Shown here one piece after another: positions 1 to 9,235 of a stretch of DNA of 43,517 bases; within the stretch, counting starts at the first letter, position 1, and the number at the start of each line of letters is the position of its first letter. The notes below the pieces were generated by a model that was not told the DNA's origin, searched no databases, and saw only the letters and a list, made by a program, of their open reading frames with translations. The stretch lies in assembly GCA_002364975.1 (NCBI GenBank), contig DEYT01000076.1, positions 1 through 43,517 on the forward strand. The letters run 5' to 3'. A program made the position numbers and the translations under genes. The stretch is from Opitutia bacterium UBA3151. GTDB taxonomy: Bacteria; Verrucomicrobiota; Verrucomicrobiia; Opitutales; Seribacteraceae.

Positions 1-1938
1 AATTCCGACGATCAACAAATTCACACCCCAGCCATGCAAAGACTGGCGAACATGGGAATTCTTTTTACGGATGCCCACGCGCCATCCTCACGCTGCACGC
101 CCACACGATACGGATTACTTACTGGACGATACCCGTGGCGGGCCCGAATGAAGCACTGGGTGCTCTTTGGAGTACAGGGAGATCCACTCATTGAGGAAGA
201 CCGTCCTACCCTTGCTTCCCTATTCCGATCTCAAGGTTACGCCACCGCAATGGTGGGAAAATGGCACCTCGGTCTGCGCTACACCCAAAGCAATGGAAAG
301 CCGGCTGCCGGTTGGGAAGATGCGGATCTAAGCAAAGATATTTTTGACGGCCCCTGTGACCATGGCTTTGATTATGCCCGGTTTACTTCACGCTCGCACG
401 GAACCTCGGGTCCAGATGCAGGCACAACCAATGCCCGAACCGGTAAAAATAAAAAGGGGGACCGAAATACCCCAATCCAGTCCATTGGTCCCGGGCATAT
501 TCATAATCGACGAGTTATTGGCGCTACTGGGAATAAGAAAAGATTAATTGATAGCGGCGTACACGCTTATGACCTGCATGACCTCGGCCGTCGTCACTCT
601 GATCATGCGATTGAATTTCTGAATCAACATCTCAGGAATCGCTCCAGTTCCTTCGACCCTTTTTTCCTTTATTATCCAAGTAATTCCAATCATGGGCCGT
701 ACACTGCAGCCAATGAAATTGGGGGAAAGAAAGTACGGGGTACGAGCAGAATGGTCTCTGGGAAAAGGGCATCAGCCCGATTGGATTATGTCTACGAAAA
801 CGATGTCGCTCTGGGAAGGCTCCTTGACTACCTTGAGCAGACCCAAGACCCACGCAGACCGAGTAAGAGACTGCTCGATAATACTGTTATCATTTTCACT
901 TCGGACAACGGAGCTGAAGTAAGATCTAAGACCGCAACTGGACCGGTACGGAGCAATAAGGGAAGTTGCTACGAAGGAGGACACCGTGTCCCTTTCATTG
1001 TGTCCTGGCCGGAAGGAAAAGTTGGCAACGGGGACCGAGAAAGTTCAGGAAAAACAAGTAGTGAATTAATTGGGTTGCAGGATTTGTATGCCACCTTTTC
1101 AAATATTTTAGGTGTACGATTGCCTGACTTAAGAAATGGAGAAAAGGGTGCGGAAGATAGCTATAATGTTTTCCCTGCCTGGCAGGGAAAATCATTGCCG
1201 AGTCGGCCGATGTTTTACAATGATCACAAGGAAGGGACAAACGGAGCTGCTTGTGCCATGCGAATCGATGATCCTCAGATCGATGGACAAAAGTTTCTGG
1301 GAAAATGGAAAATTTTCTTCGATGATTCCCTTTTGCGCTATGGTAAAGCCAAGCCTACTGAACTTTTTGAATTATCTTCGGATCCCATGGAATCCAAAAA
1401 TCGTTTGAATGAAGATCGCATTCAACCCTTGATCAAAAAATTAATTTCAACCACTCGGCTACATCGAAATGGGGGGGGTCATCGTATGATTCCCTTTATC
1501 CCCAAAAAAAGATTTCAATTTGATTGGAGAAAACCATTACCGGTTCCCGCTCCTCTCACCCTATTTATATCGGTAAAGGGGGGGCAAGCGATTCGAGACG
1601 GGAATGGTCTTGGAATTGATGGTCATGGCTCTCCACGAGTTGAGCCAGGGGAAGCTCTTGCCATCCGCTTTCAATCGGATGTGCTCATTGAATCGATTGG
1701 CATATTTGCGGGGATCGGTGGATCTTGTGGTGGGAGCTATCGAATGGGCAACCATGCCCCTCTTGCAATTTACTGCACGGATGCTGACAAGGACGCCAAG
1801 GACCAGACTGGCATTATCAGTGACTTGGGTATCTTGAAAAATGGAGAGATGCTCATTCTGGACCCCAAGCCCCATTTCGGAGTTGAAGCCCCGGGTAGTT
1901 GGAAGCTGCAATCACTTGTTGTTCGTCCTGTACCATGA
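1..1938 (+). CDS. Arylsulfatase A-like sulfatase, 5'-truncated by the window edge
   Basis: A type I sulfatase that would hydrolyse sulfate esters outside the cytoplasm. The frame is open from base 1, so the real start and the first metal-binding DD motif lie upstream; an ATG at 34 is internal. The formylglycine motif is CTPTR (Cys codon 94-96), followed by the usual LLTGRYPW stretch. Further on come GKWHLGL and a TSDNGAE metal-site motif, both normal for the family. After the catalytic fold there is an extra C-terminal region of about 150 residues (roughly 1500-1938), glycine-rich with a GHGSPRVEPGEA stretch, that looks like a beta-sandwich add-on. Two long G runs lie in the coding sequence (1471-1478 and 1568-1574). 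The sulfatase assignment is secure; the substrate cannot be told. Confidence 0.93.
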   Translation, partial: NSDDQQIHTPAMQRLANMGILFTDAHAPSSRCTPTRYGLLTGRYPWRARMKHWVLFGVQGDPLIEEDRPTLASLFRSQGYATAMVGKWHLGLRYTQSNGKPAAGWEDADLSKDIFDGPCDHGFDYARFTSRSHGTSGPDAGTTNARTGKNKKGDRNTPIQSIGPGHIHNRRVIGATGNKKRLIDSGVHAYDLHDLGRRHSDHAIEFLNQHLRNRSSSFDPFFLYYPSNSNHGPYTAANEIGGKKVRGTSRMVSGKRASARLDYVYENDVALGRLLDYLEQTQDPRRPSKRLLDNTVIIFTSDNGAEVRSKTATGPVRSNKGSCYEGGHRVPFIVSWPEGKVGNGDRESSGKTSSELIGLQDLYATFSNILGVRLPDLRNGEKGAEDSYNVFPAWQGKSLPSRPMFYNDHKEGTNGAACAMRIDDPQIDGQKFLGKWKIFFDDSLLRYGKAKPTELFELSSDPMESKNRLNEDRIQPLIKKLISTTRLHRNGGGHRMIPFIPKKRFQFDWRKPLPVPAPLTLFISVKGGQAIRDGNGLGIDGHGSPRVEPGEALAIRFQSDVLIESIGIFAGIGGSCGGSYRMGNHAPLAIYCTDADKDAKDQTGIISDLGILKNGEMLILDPKPHFGVEAPGSWKLQSLVVRPVP

Positions 1939-1984
1939 ACCTTAGATCGATTCAGATAAAAAGGCTGCAAAGAAATTAAGAATT

Positions 1985-3637
1985 TTGGAAAATAATAGAT
2001 ACCATGACTTGGATGCCCTGAGGGCTTTTGCGATGCTCCTTGGTATCCTGCTTCATGGACTCCTCTCCTTCCTCCCCACTCCGATATGGCCGGTTCAGGA
2101 CATGAATCAATCGGAACTCTATTACATTCCTTTGATGTTTATTCATGGATTCAGGATGTCTCTATTTTTTTTCATAAGTGGATTTTTCACCATGATGATG
2201 TGGCAAAAAAGAGGAGCTTTTCGCTTATTGCGACATCGGACCAAGCGGATTGTTTTACCTTTTTTCCTCTTTGGGGCCTTCATCTTTCCTCTTCTAAACA
2301 ACATGGAAACTTTTGTCACAGAATCAGGAGGCAAGCAAATAGCTACCATTGCTCCAAGAGGAAAAACTGCTAAGGATATAAATTCTGAATACAAGGTACC
2401 TAACGACCTAGGAGGGGCTGCAAGTACAGGCAATGTAAGAGAGATCAGGGAATGGCTGCAAAAAGGAGCAGACATAAACGGTAAATACGACAAAGACTTC
2501 ACTCCGCTTCATTGGGCAGCAACCATGAACCATGTCGAAGCGATCCATCTCCTGGCAGATAAGGGAGCAAACCTGAACGCAAGGGATGGACATCAATCAA
2601 CCCCCTTATTACTTGCCGCCTTCTTCGGACACGCGGAATCGGTAGAGTGTCTTCTGCAAAGGGGAGCCGACCCAAGACTGAAAAACAAAGACGGTTCCCT
2701 ACCCGAGCAAGCGATGTTAGCCAATCGAACCATAACCGAATGGGTGGCAAGGGATATTTTGAAAATCCCCATGGACTGGTCAAAAATCAGAGAAGGGAGA
2801 AAGCAAGTAAGAAAATTACTCACTGAGGATCATTCTCTTATTACTCAGGAAAGAAGCTGGTTTGTTCGTAACTATTTTTTGTTCGGCCAATTTTGCACCC
2901 ACCATCTCTGGTTCCTTTATGACTTGGTCTACCTGACAGTCGGCTTCCTTCTTTTTATGGGCATTCTAAAATTTATTCCTCATTTTGGCTTGGTTCGCTG
3001 GCTTGCCGAGTCCCCTCTTCGACTGCTTTGGCTTGTTCCCCTAACCTATTGGGCCCAGTTAAACATGGGTAGTGGAGAAGACGGAATTTTTGGACCGGCA
3101 ACCGCAGTCTTCCTGAAACCCGACTGGATTAAACTCGGCTACTACGCGATCTTCTTTGGGTATGGTGCGCTTTGTTTTCCTCACCAAGGTTTCCATGAAA
3201 AAGTGGGACGCTTATGGCCAGTATATTTTGGCTTAGCCACGGTTTGCTTCGTCGCCGTTCTGTCGATTATTGAGAACAAAGACGAAGGCTTGAACTATGA
3301 ATTAATCTCGTTCTACTCAGCTCTTTTCGTCTGGCTTATGATTTTCGGCCTTATTGGATGCTTTCGTAAATTATTCGCCCGGGAGAATCCGAAAGTTCGC
3401 TTCGTTTCCGATTCCGCTTATTGGCTATACATCGCTCACCTCCCTCTTATTCAACTGATTCAATTTTGGGTTTCGGATTGGTCATTGCCCAGCTTTATAA
3501 AGATTACCTTTGTTTGCCTGATTACCACCGTTTTATTACTTATTTCCTACAGGTACTTCATTCGATATACCGTAATCGGAACCTTACTGAATGGAAAAAG
3601 ATATCCCCCCAATGAAGCAGCCCAATTCACTAACTAA
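1985..3637 (+). CDS. Acyltransferase family 3 membrane protein with an internal ankyrin-repeat domain
   Basis: A polytopic inner-membrane protein of the acyltransferase-3 (MdoC/OafA-like) family, expected to move acyl groups onto envelope glycans. Residues 8-25 (DLDALRAFAMLLGILLHG) carry the family N-terminal motif with its histidine, and FFFISGFF near 61-68 is also typical. After the third hydrophobic segment (about residue 105) the membrane pattern stops. Residues about 140-246 are then ankyrin repeats, with TPLHWAA, TPLLLAAFFGH, KGANLNARDG and RGADPRLKNKDG visible. Membrane helices resume from about 300 to 545. The whole is one unbroken frame, so the repeats sit in a loop between helices. 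The start is TTG at 1985, the only place that keeps the N-terminal motif; the Shine-Dalgarno is poor. It overlaps the next gene by about 26 bp. The substrate is unknown. Confidence 0.85.
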   Translation: MENNRYHDLDALRAFAMLLGILLHGLLSFLPTPIWPVQDMNQSELYYIPLMFIHGFRMSLFFFISGFFTMMMWQKRGAFRLLRHRTKRIVLPFFLFGAFIFPLLNNMETFVTESGGKQIATIAPRGKTAKDINSEYKVPNDLGGAASTGNVREIREWLQKGADINGKYDKDFTPLHWAATMNHVEAIHLLADKGANLNARDGHQSTPLLLAAFFGHAESVECLLQRGADPRLKNKDGSLPEQAMLANRTITEWVARDILKIPMDWSKIREGRKQVRKLLTEDHSLITQERSWFVRNYFLFGQFCTHHLWFLYDLVYLTVGFLLFMGILKFIPHFGLVRWLAESPLRLLWLVPLTYWAQLNMGSGEDGIFGPATAVFLKPDWIKLGYYAIFFGYGALCFPHQGFHEKVGRLWPVYFGLATVCFVAVLSIIENKDEGLNYELISFYSALFVWLMIFGLIGCFRKLFARENPKVRFVSDSAYWLYIAHLPLIQLIQFWVSDWSLPSFIKITFVCLITTVLLLISYRYFIRYTVIGTLLNGKRYPPNEAAQFTN

Positions 3638-4235
3638 AAAATCCTTCCTTTGGCTTGGAATTTTCTTGGGGGTACTGATTTGGTCCGGGATTGAGCCTAA
3701 AGACCGATTGACCTGGGTACTGGAGGCTGGACCCGCAATCATTGGACTCTTGGTGATGGCCAAGTACCAGCAATCTTTCCCCCTTACTCCCCTGCTGTAT
3801 TTCTGGATTTTACTCCATTGCATCGTTCTCATGATAGGGGCGAAATATACCTATGCCGAGGTTCCCTTGTTTAATTCGATCCGCGAAGCTTTTAGTTGGG
3901 AACGTAATAACTATGATAAAGTCGGACATTTCATGCAGGGATTTGTCCCGGCACTGATAGCCAGAGAGATACTCTTAAGAAAAAAAATAGTGAATACCAA
4001 TGGTTGGAGAAATTTCATCGTACTTTCGATCTGCCTGGCATTCAGTGCCTTTTATGAACTAATCGAGTGGTGGGCAGCATTGCTGATTGGGGAAGATGCC
4101 AATGCCTTCCTCGGCACTCAGGGTTATGTTTGGGATACACAGTCTGACATGGCTTGGGCTCTTTTTGGAGCGATGCTTTGCCTCTTTACCCTCAGGAGAG
4201 CACACGATCGGCAAATCCGTTCTTTGCCCTCATAA
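3612..4235 (+). CDS. DUF2238 (YjdF-like) inner-membrane protein
   Basis: A membrane protein of about 207 residues with five or six hydrophobic segments. The region YDKVGHFMQGFVPALIARE and the later FYELIEWW and DTQSDMAWALFGA stretches match the DUF2238/YjdF family, whose biochemical role is not established. An in-frame ATG at 3591 would add seven residues; I prefer 3612 because it overlaps the upstream acyltransferase less and begins a normal Lys-containing N-terminus ahead of the first helix. It is tightly packed between the acyltransferase and the methyltransferase, so co-transcription is likely. Nothing in it reveals a substrate. Confidence 0.8.
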   Translation: MKQPNSLTKKSFLWLGIFLGVLIWSGIEPKDRLTWVLEAGPAIIGLLVMAKYQQSFPLTPLLYFWILLHCIVLMIGAKYTYAEVPLFNSIREAFSWERNNYDKVGHFMQGFVPALIAREILLRKKIVNTNGWRNFIVLSICLAFSAFYELIEWWAALLIGEDANAFLGTQGYVWDTQSDMAWALFGAMLCLFTLRRAHDRQIRSLPS

Positions 4236-4257
4236 GAAAAGAATATATACATTTCCC

Positions 4258-4839
4258 ATGGCAAGCGAGACAGACTGGAATGAGAGGTACCAAAATGAAG
4301 ATACACCCTGGGATAAAGGCGAACCTGCACCTGGTTTGGTGGACTGGTTAAAACAAAATACCCTAAAGTTAGATTCCCGAGTTTTGGTTCCAGGATGCGG
4401 TCGGGGGCACGATGCATCCGTATGGGCCAAAGCCGGCTTTGAAACTACGGGTATAGATCTTTCCAACCTTGCCTTATCCGATGCCCGGCAAGAATACGAA
4501 TCGCTTCCATGCTTAGCTTTTTTACCGGGTAATTTTTTAGAGGATGAACCGAATGAACCATATGATCTTATTTTTGAACACACCCTATATTGTGCAATCG
4601 ATCCTGCAAGAAGAGCAGAATATGCTAAAGCGGTTGATAAACATCTTAAACCTGGGGGTCACTTTCTTGCCATCCATTTCCTTTTTTCGCTGAGTGAAGA
4701 GGGTCCACCTTTCGGAGCCTCCCAACAGGAGATTCTGGATCAATTCAGCCCATATTTTAAATTGTTGGAGCAATGGAAACCGAAAAGTTTTGAAGGCAGA
4801 GAAAATGAGGAAAGAATGTTTCTCTGGAGCAAGAATTAG
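4258..4839 (+). CDS. TPMT-like class I SAM-dependent methyltransferase
   Basis: A soluble methyltransferase of about 193 residues in the thiopurine S-methyltransferase/thiol methyltransferase family, which methylates small thiols or halides with S-adenosylmethionine. The N-terminal WDKGEPAPGL motif, the SAM-binding VLVPGCGRGHD (motif I), the acidic GIDLS at the end of strand 2 and the FEHTLYCAI segment are all typical. The open frame extends back to 4087 inside the DUF2238 gene, but the ATG at 4258 gives the expected family length and avoids a long overlap. It lies 22 bp after the DUF2238 gene and is probably the last gene of the 1985-4839 run. The actual acceptor is unknown. Confidence 0.88.
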   Translation: MASETDWNERYQNEDTPWDKGEPAPGLVDWLKQNTLKLDSRVLVPGCGRGHDASVWAKAGFETTGIDLSNLALSDARQEYESLPCLAFLPGNFLEDEPNEPYDLIFEHTLYCAIDPARRAEYAKAVDKHLKPGGHFLAIHFLFSLSEEGPPFGASQQEILDQFSPYFKLLEQWKPKSFEGRENEERMFLWSKN

Positions 4840-4928
4840 AACGGAAAGGCTTCATTATCCTTCCAAATATTTTGTATTTTTTAGTCTTGGATGTTGGTTT
4901 TTTTCCAAAAAAAACCTAGCCTGCCTTT

Positions 4929-7217
4929 GTGAAGATAAGTTTTCTATGGGCAATTTTTTTCTTTTTTACCGAGTTTGGTCTACAGGGATGGTCTAGCCCA
5001 AGTCTCGTTACAGGAAAGTCTCTCTACGCAAATCAATGTGCTGAGTGCCATGGTGAGCGTGGCCAGGGTGTTGAGGATGAATATTCCAAACCCTTGGTTG
5101 GCGACTGGCCCTTGGAAAAAATTATCCGCTATGTGGACAAGACCATGCCTGACTATGACCCCAAACTGACCAAAGGCAAGAATGCGGAGCTTGTTTCTAA
5201 ATTCATATTTGAAAGCTTTTATCAAAAACCTGAACTCTTCCAGAAGGATTCAAAGGTACAGCTTTCTCGCCTAACCAATCGACAATTTCGCCAGTCTCTC
5301 GCCGACTTATTTTCCCACTTTGAAGGTCAGCCCAAGATACAAAACCGAGTACATGGTCTAAGAGGTAAATATTACAATGCCAAGGGAATGAATAAAAAGA
5401 AAACCATCAAGCATGAGCAAATTGACGGTAAAATTGATTTCAACTTTAAGGATCAGGCACCAATCCAAGGAATGGATGTAAAAAAATTCTCCATATACTG
5501 GGAGGGGTCTATTAAACCGAGAGAGACTGGATGGTATGAATTTTTTGTCCAATCTCCCAACGGATTTTCGCTCCGGATCAATCAGAATGACTCTTTGCCA
5601 ACCATTGACGAAAAAGTGACCGCAGGAATGATGCGTGAGGTTAGTGCAAAACTTTTTCTTCTGGGTGGTCGTCCATACCCACTTTCCTTGGAATATTTTA
5701 AATTTGATGATCCCAACGCTTCCATCGAATTAAAATGGAAGACTCCATTGGGCGAAAAAGAAATCATACCTAAAGAATTTCTGTTCACTGAAAAAGTTAG
5801 CTCTTCCTTTATAACCCAGCAAAACCTTCCCCCGGATGATTATTCTCAGGGCTTTGAACGAGGTATTCAAATTGATGACACCTGGGACGAAGCGGTGACT
5901 TTTGCGGTTCTTGAAGCGGCAGAACATGCTGCTGGAAAAGTCAGCCGTTTGATTCGTGGTCGGGAGAATGATCCGGATCAGAGGGAGAAGGTGGTTGCAA
6001 TCGCGGAGGATTTTGTTCGCCTCGCTTTTCGTGAAAAACTTTCTCAAGAAGAACTCGAATGGATTGTTCATCGAAAATTTAACCCAAAAACTCCCCTTCA
6101 TACATCGATTGAAAAGGTGGTTCTTTTTACTCTTAAGTCACCCCGGTTCCTTTATCCTGAATGGCAAGCCCTAGCCAAGGACACGAAGGATTCCTCTGTA
6201 GTAGCCAGTCGATTAGCTCTATATTTATGGGATTCCCTTCCTGATATGAATATGCATGACCTGATTGACCGAGGTCAATTTATCAAGGTGTCTCAGATAG
6301 AAGATCAAGCCAAGCAAATGACTATGGACTCGCGAGCCAAAGCCAAGTTTCACGACTTCTTACTTCACTGGCTTGATATGAACGCGGAAGAATTGCCTAC
6401 GAAGAGTACCCAGAAATACCCCGATTTTTCACCCACTCTGGCTTTGGATTTACGCCGTTCACTTTTTCGCACGATCGAGAAAATAGTATGGGAAAAAAAA
6501 GGCCATTTCGAGGACTTCCTGCGTATGGAAAGCTTCGAATTCAACCAAGCCATTGCCGAATATTACGGGATGCAATTTCCAAAAGAAAAAAATGCCACGG
6601 ACTTCGTCTCCTTTCATTCTTCCCAGATAAAAAGACAGGGCTTACATACTCACCCCTACCTCCTAGCCAGTCATTCTTATGCGGAAGAAAGCTCGCCGAT
6701 TCATCGTGGAGTTTTCGTAAGCCGTAAAATTCTCGGGCGTACTTTACGTCCCCCCAAAGAAGCGATTTCATTTAGCAATTCTGATTTTAACCCAAGTTGG
6801 ACCATGAGACAAAAGGTTTCGACCCTTACCAAACCGGCAAATTGCATGAGTTGTCACGACTTAATCAATTCAACCGGTTTTTCTCTCGAGGGGTTTGATG
6901 CAGTTGGTAAGGCTCGAGAAGAAATGAACGGAAAACCAATTAACCTAATGGTCAAATACATGGACGAGGAAGGCAATGAGAACCAGTTTCATGGGCCATC
7001 TTACCTGCTAGATCAGGCCTTAAATTCAACCAAGCCCTCAGAATCTTTTCTTGAAGATCTGTTCAAGCATCTTGCCAAACAACCCGCTCAAAGTTACTCT
7101 AATATTGAAATAGCCGAATTATCAAAGATGATTTTCCAAAGAAAAATAAATTTGAGTGAATTGTATATGAAGTTGTGTTTTTTAGCTTCTACGGAAGGGT
7201 TCTCTTTCCAGCGATAA
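4929..7217 (+). CDS. DUF1592-type planctomycete cytochrome c protein with PA14 domain
   Basis: A large secreted protein (762 residues) of the PSCyt/DUF1587-1592-1588-1585 family that is almost confined to PVC bacteria. It starts at GTG 4929 with a signal peptide (residues 1-22). A class I cytochrome c domain follows, with heme motif C37-A-E-C40-H41. SRLTNRQFRQSLADLF (about 113-128) is the DUF1587 signature. A PA14-like beta domain starts near residue 142 (LRGKYYNAKG) and runs to about 290, suggesting glycan binding. DUF1592 follows (TLKSPRFLYPEW), then DUF1588 with RGVFVSRKILGRTLRPP and a second CMSCH motif, then a DUF1585-like end. The downstream DUF1552 gene is its usual partner. The function of the family is not established; a redox role in glycan breakdown is inference. 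Confidence 0.9.
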   Translation: MKISFLWAIFFFFTEFGLQGWSSPSLVTGKSLYANQCAECHGERGQGVEDEYSKPLVGDWPLEKIIRYVDKTMPDYDPKLTKGKNAELVSKFIFESFYQKPELFQKDSKVQLSRLTNRQFRQSLADLFSHFEGQPKIQNRVHGLRGKYYNAKGMNKKKTIKHEQIDGKIDFNFKDQAPIQGMDVKKFSIYWEGSIKPRETGWYEFFVQSPNGFSLRINQNDSLPTIDEKVTAGMMREVSAKLFLLGGRPYPLSLEYFKFDDPNASIELKWKTPLGEKEIIPKEFLFTEKVSSSFITQQNLPPDDYSQGFERGIQIDDTWDEAVTFAVLEAAEHAAGKVSRLIRGRENDPDQREKVVAIAEDFVRLAFREKLSQEELEWIVHRKFNPKTPLHTSIEKVVLFTLKSPRFLYPEWQALAKDTKDSSVVASRLALYLWDSLPDMNMHDLIDRGQFIKVSQIEDQAKQMTMDSRAKAKFHDFLLHWLDMNAEELPTKSTQKYPDFSPTLALDLRRSLFRTIEKIVWEKKGHFEDFLRMESFEFNQAIAEYYGMQFPKEKNATDFVSFHSSQIKRQGLHTHPYLLASHSYAEESSPIHRGVFVSRKILGRTLRPPKEAISFSNSDFNPSWTMRQKVSTLTKPANCMSCHDLINSTGFSLEGFDAVGKAREEMNGKPINLMVKYMDEEGNENQFHGPSYLLDQALNSTKPSESFLEDLFKHLAKQPAQSYSNIEIAELSKMIFQRKINLSELYMKLCFLASTEGFSFQR

Positions 7218-7240
7218 ATTCTAAAGTGATATTGATTCCA

Positions 7241-8554
7241 ATGAACCGTCGAACTGCACTAAAGCAACTGGGGTTATCTTCTCTATCCCTTCCAATTCTT
7301 TCCCAGTCCCCAACTCTTTTTGCTGAAGCTAATTCCAAGGTTTCACCCAAACAAAGACTGGTTGTAATGTTCAGTCCGAACGGCACCATTTCCGAGGAGT
7401 TCTGGCCGGAAAGAATTGGAGAGGACTTCGAACATAAAAGGATTCTTAAACCCTTGGAACCTTTCCATGACAAGATGTTGGTGCTTCGAGACCTGCACAA
7501 TAAGGTAAAAGGAGATGGAGATAACCATATGCGAGGAATGAGTTGCCTGCTAACCGGCATCGAACTTTTCCCTGGTAATGTAATGGGTGGAGGAAATACT
7601 CCTTCCGGATGGCCCAAAGGAATTTCCATCGACCGAGAAATTAGTAACTTTTTTCAATCCAAAGAGAGTACTCGTACCCGTCATGGTGCTCTTCATTTTG
7701 GCGTTGGCGTGAAAGACACTTCAGATCCGTGGACCCGCATGTCTTACCATGGCCCGAATCAGCCGGTCACTCCCTTTGCGGATCCCTATGATGCCTACCG
7801 CCGGTTATATGGGAATGTCCGTGAAAAGAAAAAAGTTAGGTCTGTTTTGGATGATCTAAAGAGTGACTTTGCTAAGGTAGCGAACCGACTTCCTGAATCG
7901 GACCGTAAGTTGTTGATTGAGCATTCAAAACTTGTCGATCGGATGGAAAATGAATATGCAAACAGCAGTTCGCTCGATAATTTGATGGTTAAACCACCCG
8001 AACTACCAGAGGGAATTCTCAACCGAAATGACAATCTTCCTCAATTGAGCCGATTGCAGATCGATTTATTGGTTAACTCATTCATCAATGACTTCGCCCG
8101 GGTAGCAACCCTTCAATACACTAAATCTGTGGGGCAGGCCAAAATGAATTGGCTCGATATTGATGATGCCCACCACACCCTTTCCCATGAACCTGACAAA
8201 AACAAAGATGCCTATGAAAAACTCGTTCGTATCAATACTTGGTTTGCGGAAGAACTAGCCTACCTTCTTAAGAAACTTGAATCCACACCGGAGCCCGGGC
8301 AAAAGGGGTCGATGCTTGACCACACTTTGGTCATCTGGACAAACGAGCTTGGCAAAGGAAATAGTCATACCCTGGATAACATCCCCTTTATTCTAATTGG
8401 CAACGGGTTTGGATTTAACATGGGTCGTTCCATGTGGTGCGAAAATAGCACCCACAATCGTCTTCTTTTAAGCCTAGCCCATGCTGTTGGACATCCTCTC
8501 AAAACTTTTGGAAACCCAACCCTTTGCAAAAGAGGTCCGCTCGACCTCTCCTAA
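7241..8554 (+). CDS. DUF1552 secreted protein
   Basis: A DUF1552 protein of 437 residues. The start at ATG 7241 gives MNRRTALKQLGLSSLSLP, a Tat-like leader of the kind seen on this family; an upstream in-frame ATG at 7175 overlaps the previous gene and is less likely. Typical features are FSPNGTISEEFWP near the N-terminus, a DNHMRGMSCLLTG stretch, and TLVIWTNELGKGNSH towards the end, which resembles the metal-site region of the alkaline phosphatase/sulfatase superfamily. In PVC genomes DUF1552 normally follows a DUF1592 cytochrome gene, as it does here 23 bp downstream. It probably acts outside the cytoplasm in complex with, or on the same substrate as, that partner. The catalytic activity is unknown. 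Confidence 0.9.
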   Translation: MNRRTALKQLGLSSLSLPILSQSPTLFAEANSKVSPKQRLVVMFSPNGTISEEFWPERIGEDFEHKRILKPLEPFHDKMLVLRDLHNKVKGDGDNHMRGMSCLLTGIELFPGNVMGGGNTPSGWPKGISIDREISNFFQSKESTRTRHGALHFGVGVKDTSDPWTRMSYHGPNQPVTPFADPYDAYRRLYGNVREKKKVRSVLDDLKSDFAKVANRLPESDRKLLIEHSKLVDRMENEYANSSSLDNLMVKPPELPEGILNRNDNLPQLSRLQIDLLVNSFINDFARVATLQYTKSVGQAKMNWLDIDDAHHTLSHEPDKNKDAYEKLVRINTWFAEELAYLLKKLESTPEPGQKGSMLDHTLVIWTNELGKGNSHTLDNIPFILIGNGFGFNMGRSMWCENSTHNRLLLSLAHAVGHPLKTFGNPTLCKRGPLDLS

Positions 8555-8560
8555 TTTAAA

Positions 8561-9178
8561 TTGAAATTATTTTTTTATTCTTTTCTTTTTCTTAGCTTAT
8601 TTACTTTGGTAAGTACTCAGAAGATTAGTGCGGAATGGATTCCACTTTTTGACGGGAATACAACCCATGGTTGGAAACCGCTTGCTCAAGTCGAGAAGTT
8701 TGAAGCTATCGATGAAGAACTTCGATTGTCATCCAAGGTCAATGTCTGGGTTGTTTCTGATTTAAAGATGCAGGATTTTGAAGTCGAATGTGAAGTCAAG
8801 ATTCCCTTGGATTATGAAAAATTCAACTCCGGTCTTGGCTTTAGGCTAACGGGAGATCGTGGAAAACCAAAGGGATACCAGTGCGAAATTGACCAGGAAA
8901 GACCGGCCGCGATTTATGGAATTGGCTTAGGCGGTTGGATTTATCCAAAGAAAGAGACTCAAAATCAATTCTCCCAACGAGTCACGGGATTATTCGAGGC
9001 AAGCTCATGGAATCACTTTCGGGTTCGAGCAATCGGTTCCAAGGCAACAACTTTCTTGAATGGAAAGCTTGTTGCTAAGACCAAAGGTCTAATCGAAACC
9101 CAAGGCCGTTTCGGAATTCAACATCACGGGAAAGGCGGAACGGTTTGCTTCCGAAAACTCAAGGCTCGCTCCCTGTAG
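8561..9178 (+). CDS. DUF1080 (3-keto-disaccharide hydrolase-type) secreted protein
   Basis: A 205-residue secreted DUF1080 domain, a concanavalin-like fold annotated as 3-keto-disaccharide hydrolase. It starts at TTG 8561, six bases after the DUF1552 stop, with a signal peptide ending near ISA. The N-terminal EWIPLFDGNTTHGWKPL matches the family opening (LFDG-x-GW). The later WNHFRVRAIGSKATTFLNGK and GRFGIQHHGKGG segments match the C-terminal half. Translational coupling to the DUF1592-DUF1552 pair suggests all three act together on one periplasmic or surface substrate. The keto-sugar role is taken from the family annotation. Confidence 0.88.
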   Translation: MKLFFYSFLFLSLFTLVSTQKISAEWIPLFDGNTTHGWKPLAQVEKFEAIDEELRLSSKVNVWVVSDLKMQDFEVECEVKIPLDYEKFNSGLGFRLTGDRGKPKGYQCEIDQERPAAIYGIGLGGWIYPKKETQNQFSQRVTGLFEASSWNHFRVRAIGSKATTFLNGKLVAKTKGLIETQGRFGIQHHGKGGTVCFRKLKARSL

Positions 9179-9235
9179 TATTTCCTTTTTCTTACTCTGC
9201 TTGACCTTGGACACGATTTAAGAAAGGCTTATTCT

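Noticed and set aside
4087..4257. N-terminal extension of the TPMT-like methyltransferase
   Set aside because: It overlaps the DUF2238 gene by about 150 bases in another frame, and the ATG at 4258 begins exactly where family similarity starts.
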